Source: Rhodospirillaceae bacterium (GTDB taxonomy: Bacteria > Pseudomonadota > Alphaproteobacteria > UBA8366). Taken from it: a DNA stretch of 43,433 nt. The position numbers and the translations under genes are program-made. The first letter of the stretch is position 1. Each line of letters opens with the position of its first letter. Shown piece by piece: positions 38,814-43,433 of this stretch. The notes under the pieces are model-generated. The model had not been told where the DNA came from, made no database searches, and saw only the letters and a list, made by a program, of their open reading frames with translations. Location: assembly GCA_002724395.1 (NCBI GenBank), contig PBOR01000017.1, forward strand, positions 120,525 to 163,957, read 5' to 3'.

Positions 38814-39227
38814 TTAACGCAACAGATCTATCGTCGCCATGATCATTGAACGCGAGGAATCGACCATATTCAAATTAGCTTGATAGCTTCTCTGTGCCTC
38901 GCGCATATCAACCATTTCTATTAAACTATTCACATTGGGCATTTTTACGTAGCCATCCTTGTCCGCCGCCGGATGGTTCGGATCGTAATGAAGTCTAAAG
39001 TCTGACTTATCTTCTTTAAGTCGCGAAACCTTGACAAGGTCCGCTTCCAAAGCACGATCAAACACGTTTTTGAATGTAACCAAGCGACGTCTGTACGGCT
39101 CACCACCAGGCTTTTCAGGCCCAGAATTGGCGTTTGCCACATTTTCTGAGATAGTCCGAATTCTAGCGCCCTGAGCCCGCATGCCAGAAGCAGCAACAAA
39201 CATTGAGGTTTTGAGATCAGATGGCAT
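38814..39227 (-). CDS. flgC: Flagellar proximal rod protein FlgC
   Basis: FlgC is a proximal rod subunit exported through the type III gate. With the ATG at 39227 it has 137 residues. AAGGAGG lies six bases upstream, so I reject the longer frame from 39254. The N-terminal rod signature is SMFVAASGMRAQGARIRTISENVANANS and the C-terminal one is IEMVDMREAQRSYQANLNMVD. In typical genomes these ends form the coiled-coil D0 domain of axial proteins. Confidence 0.96.
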   Translation of the reverse strand: MPSDLKTSMFVAASGMRAQGARIRTISENVANANSGPEKPGGEPYRRRLVTFKNVFDRALEADLVKVSRLKEDKSDFRLHYDPNHPAADKDGYVKMPNVNSLIEMVDMREAQRSYQANLNMVDSSRSMIMATIDLLR

Positions 39228-39266
39228 TACAAGCCTCCTTATCAAGATTAACATTCTGAAGTACCA

Positions 39267-39677
39267 TTATCTGCCACCACCGCGGCCAAGCGCCATCTTG
39301 AACATTGCAATATGTTTACGGTAAAGATTAGTCATCAAACGATGATCGCCAGCGGTTTCACTTACTTTTAGCACTTGCTCTTCTAAAACAACGCTATTGC
39401 CAGTTGGCGCGACTTCGTAGGGCTTACGTAGTTTTTGTCTGACGAACTCGTTATCACCCCCCACCCCTTTAATATGACCGTCATGGGTTCGAGCCAGTTG
39501 GACACGAAAAGCATTCAACGGCCCCGACTTACGAAAATCCACCTGCTTCAGTTCGCGTGCCTGATATTTTGGCGTATCAGCATTCGCTATATTTTCCGCA
39601 AGAACTCGCTGGCGTTGTCCTAGCCACCGCATTTTGCCACTCATCATCCGAAAGATTGCAAAGTCGTTTAGATCCAT
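39267..39677 (-). CDS. flgB: Flagellar proximal rod protein FlgB
   Basis: FlgB is the first proximal rod subunit. With the ATG at 39677 the protein has 136 residues; the TTG one codon earlier is not needed. The axial signature VLAENIANADTPKYQARELKQVDF is clear. It leads the six-gene minus-strand operon. A near-consensus sigma-54 promoter ends about 50 bases upstream, so it is probably under RpoN and a flagellar activator. Confidence 0.95.
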   Translation of the reverse strand: MDLNDFAIFRMMSGKMRWLGQRQRVLAENIANADTPKYQARELKQVDFRKSGPLNAFRVQLARTHDGHIKGVGGDNEFVRQKLRKPYEVAPTGNSVVLEEQVLKVSETAGDHRLMTNLYRKHIAMFKMALGRGGGR

Positions 39678-39725
39678 CAATCACATCCCAAAACTGTCAC
39701 ATCTGCCCTCTCAACCAAGTTACTC

Positions 39726-39742
39726 TGCACGACACGTGCCAA
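39726..39742 (-). promoter_or_regulatory. Sigma-54 (-24/-12) promoter of the flgB operon
   Basis: On the minus strand the sequence TTGGCACGTGTCGTGCA matches the RpoN consensus YTGGCACGrNNNTTGCW at all but two defined positions, with the invariant GG and GC at the right spacing. The predicted transcription start is about 38 bases before the flgB ATG. Sigma-54 control of basal-body genes with an FlbD-type activator is established in several alphaproteobacteria. Confidence 0.75.
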
Positions 39743-40023
39743 TCGCTACTTAACTAAAAGAATTAAAGGCGGATGGTAGATTGGCTTTTGTCGTTTGAAA
39801 TACCCAAAAATTCTCAATTCTCTCCTGATAGTTATTATAAAGACTTTATAAGTATTCAGTCAAAATTTATATTCATTTTTATTTCGTTTCTTTTATCCAT
39901 CATTTAGTCAACGAATTGGTAAGAAGTCCACGGTACGTATACCAGCACATAATTTAATCCCACTGGTTCAATGATCCGACCGAGCACGATTCTTCTATTT
40001 CTCTCTAAAGCGCTAGACGAAGC

Positions 40024-40037
40024 TGTCGCACGCGACA
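40024..40037. repeat. Perfect inverted repeat in the flagellar divergent region
   Basis: TGTCGC and GCGACA are separated by two bases. It is about 285 bases upstream of the sigma-54 promoter and 235 bases before the FlhB-domain gene. It could be an activator or repressor site, for example for a flagellar enhancer-binding protein, but no known motif is matched exactly. Confidence 0.4.
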
Positions 40038-40271
40038 CAAAGCGAGCCCGGCAGTCGCCAGAGACACCAAACCAATTATTTTTTAACATATTGATAATAA
40101 AGGATAAAAATAATAATGATTATATAAAGATCATGGGTGATTTTATCGCCAGAGAGCTTTTTCTACGCGCGGAGAAATTCTTTGTTTCAATGGTCGTCAA
40201 AGAGTAGGCTGAGTAATATCATTATTAGCGTACACGTAATTTACTGCGCGGCCCAAAATACGGATAGAAGA

Positions 40272-40670
40272 TTGTCAGACGACCTTCTAAATAAAAGTAA
40301 ATCAAACGAAACTGCAAAAAACGCGGTTTCTAATCGTTCGACTAGCACAAAATCGGCAAATTCTACCGCCTCTGCCGATACTGAAAAAATCGCTGTTGCG
40401 CTTTCCTACAATCCAATCGACAACTATACGGCCCCGGAGGTTGTTGCTTCGGGACGCGGCCTAATCGCCGAACAAATTTTAAAATTAGCGTTTGAGCATG
40501 GCGTAAAAGTCCATGAAGATGCCGATCTAGCTGAAATATTAACAGCGCTAGAAATTGGCGAAGAAATTCCTGTTGAAGCATTCATCGCCGTCGCTGAAAT
40601 TTTGCGGTACGTCTATGCAAGCGATGGCGTTAAACCACCGGAGATACTATCTCATGCCCACAAAAGATGA
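40272..40670 (+). CDS. Stand-alone FlhB C-terminal-domain protein (FhlB/EscU-like)
   Basis: The conserved part, from KIAVALSYNPIDNYTAPEVV to VAEILRYVYA, aligns with the cytoplasmic CC fragment of FlhB (compare AVALKYDLDEMEAPRV in the full FlhB in this window). The protein has no membrane helices and no NPTH motif: it begins in effect just after the FlhB cleavage site. A polar Ser/Asn/Lys-rich linker of about 40 residues precedes the domain. The start is uncertain; I chose TTG at 40272 because no ATG exists in this frame and the upstream sequence looks non-coding. Homologs in other bacteria can replace part of FlhB-CC function. It overlaps the next gene by 17 bases and precedes fliO and fliP. 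Confidence 0.75.
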   Translation: MSDDLLNKSKSNETAKNAVSNRSTSTKSANSTASADTEKIAVALSYNPIDNYTAPEVVASGRGLIAEQILKLAFEHGVKVHEDADLAEILTALEIGEEIPVEAFIAVAEILRYVYASDGVKPPEILSHAHKR

Positions 40671-40953
40671 ATTGACTGCAGACATTAATGCGATGGCAGT
40701 GGAAATCACGGAAGCACTTACTCTACTAAAGAACGATGAGGATGTCGAACTAGTAGATATCGAACCACGTGTTCGTGCCGCGATGGAAGCTGTTGGAGAC
40801 CTAGCACCAGACGATGCCGTCGAAATGCGTCCCTTACTTGTGAGCCTGCTAGAAAAAATGGAAGAGTTCTCATTGATTTTGCAGGATAAGATTAATGAAA
40901 TTAATACCGAAGAAGACAACGCACGAAAAGAAGAATCAGATGAAAATAACTGA
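40654..40953 (+). CDS. Small helical protein of the flagellar operon, unknown
   Basis: The ATG at 40654 gives 99 residues starting MPTKDELTADINAMAVEITE. The protein is acidic and predicted all-helical, with heptad-like stretches (MRPLLVSLLEKMEEFSLILQDKINEI). No signal peptide, membrane segment or known motif is seen. GGAG lies ten bases before the start inside the previous gene, and the overlap suggests translational coupling. Its place between the FlhB-domain gene and fliO, size and helical nature suggest a flagellar chaperone or regulator, which is only context inference. Confidence 0.65.
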   Translation: MPTKDELTADINAMAVEITEALTLLKNDEDVELVDIEPRVRAAMEAVGDLAPDDAVEMRPLLVSLLEKMEEFSLILQDKINEINTEEDNARKEESDENN

Positions 40954-41011
40954 CCATCAAAGACCATCTTCCCTCCAATGGCACTTTTACGCAGGAGCAA
41001 AAGCGCTTTAA

Positions 41012-41371
41012 ATGGATGATCTGGATTATTTCAGATTTCTTCTAGCCCTTCTTCTAGTCGTTGGCTTGATCGCCCTCTTTGCTTTCTTCCTAAAAAGATT
41101 GGGACTTGGTAATGTTCGTTCCTACACGCTGGGCAAAAGAAGTCGCCTATCATTGCAAGAAGTCGCCTCTATAGACGCGCGCCATAAACTGGTCTTGGTA
41201 CGCCGAGACAACCGAGACCACCTGATCTTACTTGGCAGCACGACAGATACACTCATTGAGTCCAGCATTCCAGTAACTGAAGATGACGAGCCAATCCCCA
41301 CTAGTTCTGCGGACAAAAGAGGGTCTCGTTTCAAACGCCTTGTCGACACAATGCGCAACAACCCCTCATGA
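41012..41371 (+). CDS. fliO: Flagellar biosynthesis protein FliO
   Basis: FliO helps assemble the FliP ring of the export gate. The 119-residue protein has one N-terminal membrane helix (FLLALLLVVGLIALFAFFLKRLG) and a cytoplasmic domain with SLQEVASIDARHKLVLVRRDNRDHLILLG, the FliO/MopB pattern of a small beta domain. The stop overlaps the fliP start by four bases (ATGA). Confidence 0.9.
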   Translation: MDDLDYFRFLLALLLVVGLIALFAFFLKRLGLGNVRSYTLGKRSRLSLQEVASIDARHKLVLVRRDNRDHLILLGSTTDTLIESSIPVTEDDEPIPTSSADKRGSRFKRLVDTMRNNPS

Positions 41372-42144
41372 GCCGGGGCAAATCCATAAAATGGCCCCTG
41401 CGGCTCGCCGCACTATCGGCCTTTTCTATTGCGTTTTTTGCGGTTATGGAGCCGACATTTGCGCAAAACGTGACGTTAGATTTCGGCCAAGGCGGACAAG
41501 CAACCGGTCGCATCGTCCAACTGATTGCACTCTTAACTGTTATTACGCTAGCCCCCTCTATCTTGGTCATGATGACATCATTTGTACGCATTGTGATCGT
41601 ACTTTCTTTGCTCAGAACTGCCCTGGGAACCCAAGGCACTCCCCCTAACACGGTGATAGTCAGCTTGGCCCTATTCATGACCTTCTTCATTATGCAGCCA
41701 ACACTACAACAGATCTGGGACAACGGGGTTGCGCCACTTATTTCGGAGAGCATTACGGAAGAACAGGCTTTTGAACGCAGCATAGAACCGATACACGCCT
41801 TTATGATTCGTCATGTACGTGACAAAGATCTCGACTTATTTATGCAAATGGCCAATGCACCAAAGGTGGCTCAAGCAAAGGAGACGCCACTTCGCGCCCT
41901 CATCCCGGCCTATATGATCTCAGAATTACGCCGCGCATTTGAAATTGGGTTTCTTATTTTCGTACCGTTCCTTATAATCGACATGGTCGTAGCTTCAGTC
42001 TTAATGTCAATGGGTATGATGATGTTACCGCCAGTGATGATCTCGCTACCCTTTAAACTCATCTTTTTTGTTTTGGTAGACGGCTGGTATTTAGTAGTAG
42101 GCAGTTTAGTTAAGAGCTTTAGTATCGCAGTTCCCGGCACATAA
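41368..42144 (+). CDS. fliP: Flagellar export gate protein FliP
   Basis: FliP forms the core of the export gate. The 258-residue precursor has a cleavable signal peptide (site near Ala32 in TFAQN) and four membrane segments. The conserved LAPSILVMMTSFVRIVIVLSLLR, LFMTFFIMQPTL, IPAYMISELRRAFEIGFLIF and MGMMMLPPVMISLPFKLIFFVLVDGW are all present. It ends the plus-strand unit and is convergent with the TPR gene 38 bases away. fliP is thus separated from fliQ and fliR, as in many alphaproteobacteria. Confidence 0.97.
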   Translation: MSRGKSIKWPLRLAALSAFSIAFFAVMEPTFAQNVTLDFGQGGQATGRIVQLIALLTVITLAPSILVMMTSFVRIVIVLSLLRTALGTQGTPPNTVIVSLALFMTFFIMQPTLQQIWDNGVAPLISESITEEQAFERSIEPIHAFMIRHVRDKDLDLFMQMANAPKVAQAKETPLRALIPAYMISELRRAFEIGFLIFVPFLIIDMVVASVLMSMGMMMLPPVMISLPFKLIFFVLVDGWYLVVGSLVKSFSIAVPGT

Positions 42145-42182
42145 TATTTCTCTCCCCAAAAAAAAATCCACAAGAAATACCG

Positions 42183-43433
42183 TTATCCTTTTTTCTTTTC
42201 AGCCGACTGTAAAAGCCTCTCCCGGTAGTTGTTTAAAAAAGCCTCAAATTGATCAATTTCAGTAATGCGTTTCGATATACCTTCCAAATCACCCGTAACC
42301 GTTGTTTTTGGAATTACTATATATCGAAACGCATCTCCCAAAGGACCATTTTTCATTGCTGGCCCATAAAGTTCGCGCGCCAGCTTAAGGCCCGCTTCAT
42401 CCTTATCCAACCGCATTGCTACGGCCCAATTAAGTACGCGTTGCGCACGAGTTAGATCGTATTTTCCCTCACGCAACGGCCCGCCGGCCAAGCGTTGCAA
42501 AACCTTTGCGGCCTCTTGGTAATTCTGCGCGCGCCAATATATGTCCGCGCGCAATTGATCCGCAGCTGTACTCACATCGCCAGCCAGCAACCCAACGGCT
42601 TCTTTATTTTTACCAAGCTCAAACATCGCCTTGGCACGCATGCGCCTCCGATCGTCCTGAGTTTGTTGCGGTAGTCCCGGCCGGAAGGTAGTGCGCAACG
42701 CCTTTAGAGCTGCCTTTGGCTTGCGGTTTAACAGATGGACTAACGCAAGTTTGGTGCCCGCCTCGGCCCGTTTCTCCCCCTTCAACCGAAATTCAATTTG
42801 ATGATCGAGTAAAGCCACTGCACGGTCTAACAAATCCACACCGACCAATCGGTCCGCCAATCGACCGATCATCTCATCACCTTCCGAGCCCGCCGGTGTC
42901 AACTCACGATATTCATCGTAAAGTGCCAAGGCCGTTAAAGGTTGCATCCGTTCAGCACCCCCTTCCAAATAGAGTTGCTTAAAGGTCTTGGCCATACGCC
43001 TGGCAATATCATCTATTCTTTGGCTTCTCGGAAAATAGCTAACCGCCACCCGCAACCGTGCCAAACCTTTTTTAAAGTCACCTTTATCGAGATAGTAGTC
43101 ACCGAGTTTTTCAAGAATATTCAATTCAAGTTCGTCACCCCGCCATTGATAACGTAGCCTCTCCAGTCGCTTAATCGCCTGGGGCGGGGTTAACATTTCC
43201 TGTTTAACACCCAAATCTACCAAAGCTAATTCAGAACGCACGCCATTAAACAAGTCACCACTTCTTTTGGCCTTGTTCCAAAAATTTTTAGCGCCATCAA
43301 GATTCCGATTAGCACGTGCCAACAAACCCTGATTATACCAAAGCCGTGCTCTGTGATCCCGCCGCAAATTTTCTTCATTTTGTTTCAAGGCATCAAGCCA
43401 AGCAGTGGCTGACCCCACATCGAAGACCCGTAA
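42183..43433 (-). CDS. TPR-rich protein, 5' end missing
   Basis: The reading frame is open from the right edge (LRVFDVGSATAWLDALKQNE...) to the TAA/TGA at 42183, so this is the C-terminal 416 residues of a longer protein. The sequence is a series of helical pairs of TPR type, for example ARLWYNQGLLARANRNLDGA, ELNILEKLGDYYLDKGDFKK, TKLALVHLLNRKPKAALKAL and RADIYWRAQNYQEAAKVLQR. It lies convergent to fliP; large TPR proteins are often found beside alphaproteobacterial flagellar genes, but a role in motility is only inferred. No start codon, signal peptide or other domain can be seen in the window. Confidence 0.82.
   Translation of the reverse strand, partial: LRVFDVGSATAWLDALKQNEENLRRDHRARLWYNQGLLARANRNLDGAKNFWNKAKRSGDLFNGVRSELALVDLGVKQEMLTPPQAIKRLERLRYQWRGDELELNILEKLGDYYLDKGDFKKGLARLRVAVSYFPRSQRIDDIARRMAKTFKQLYLEGGAERMQPLTALALYDEYRELTPAGSEGDEMIGRLADRLVGVDLLDRAVALLDHQIEFRLKGEKRAEAGTKLALVHLLNRKPKAALKALRTTFRPGLPQQTQDDRRRMRAKAMFELGKNKEAVGLLAGDVSTAADQLRADIYWRAQNYQEAAKVLQRLAGGPLREGKYDLTRAQRVLNWAVAMRLDKDEAGLKLARELYGPAMKNGPLGDAFRYIVIPKTTVTGDLEGISKRITEIDQFEAFLNNYRERLLQSAEKKKG

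Larger units (their letters stand above)
39678..40271. other. Divergent intergenic region between the two flagellar units
   Basis: About 590 bases separate flgB from the plus-strand FlhB-domain gene. The flgB side holds the sigma-54 promoter at 39726-39742. The centre (39830-39900) is AT-rich. An exact inverted repeat TGTCGC-AC-GCGACA lies at 40024-40037. Weak ORFs on both strands (39904-40089 minus; 39971-40207 plus) show no family features and are not called. Confidence 0.55.

Noticed and set aside
39749-39768. TTAA-N9-TTAA pattern resembling a CtrA box near the flgB promoter
   Set aside because: The CtrA consensus needs a seven-base spacer; here it is nine.
39904-40207. Short open frames on both strands in the flagellar divergent region
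   Set aside because: No ribosome sites, no domains and AT-rich non-coding character.
40137-40271. GTG-started extension of the FlhB-domain gene
   Set aside because: The added 45 residues look unlike any FlhB-type leader and there is no ribosome site; a TTG start at 40272 was preferred with low certainty.

Overview
The window is chromosomal DNA of moderate GC content, most likely from a free-living, flagellated alphaproteobacterium (Rhodospirillales-like). The evidence is the gene order (ppx-rlmE-guaB-rsmB-guaA; recA-alaS; psd-pssA; flgB-flgC-fliE-fliQ-fliR-flhB), an alphaproteobacterial type LexA box (GTTC-N7-GTTC) before recA, a monomeric NADP isocitrate dehydrogenase and a psd of the short type. 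I could not place it to genus. I saw no rRNA, tRNA, insertion sequence, prophage or CRISPR array.

Layout. 1-557: 5' part of an FMN-dependent alpha-hydroxy-acid dehydrogenase, cut by the window edge. 781-7122 (minus): purine and RNA housekeeping block guaA, rsmB, guaB, rlmE, ppx. 7529-22955: an accessory catabolic and transport block. Its plus-strand genes are an amidohydrolase_2 protein, a DadA-like FAD oxidoreductase, an enolase-superfamily (mandelate racemase type) enzyme, two tandem TauD/TfdA dioxygenases, a D-2-hydroxyacid dehydrogenase, a full peptide-type ABC importer (two ATPases, binding protein, one DppB and two tandem DppC permeases) and a class III CoA-transferase. A third TauD/TfdA gene lies on the minus strand inside the block. 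22968-25856 (minus): pssA, psd and a LysM protein. 26012-28981 (plus): a LOG-family protein and icd. 29034-35842 (minus): a small lipoprotein, a frameshifted von Willebrand A gene, its MoxR ATPase partner, alaS and recA. 36283-42144: two divergent flagellar export/basal-body units. 42183-43433 (minus): 3' part of a TPR-rich protein cut by the right edge.

How the genes work together. The 7.5-23 kb block looks like one uncharacterised pathway: the importer brings in a small organic compound and the enzymes oxidise, dehydrate or epimerise, reduce and CoA-activate it. The substrate cannot be read from sequence; this block is the best candidate for an undescribed system. The flagellar genes build the proximal rod (FlgB, FlgC, FliE) and the type III export gate (FliO, FliP, FliQ, FliR, FlhB), with an extra stand-alone FlhB C-terminal-domain protein. 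A near-consensus sigma-54 promoter sits just before flgB.

Main oddities: a one-base deletion in the vWA gene, loss of a conserved His in the amidohydrolase, duplicated dppC separated by a hairpin, and the FlhB-domain paralog without the NPTH cleavage motif.
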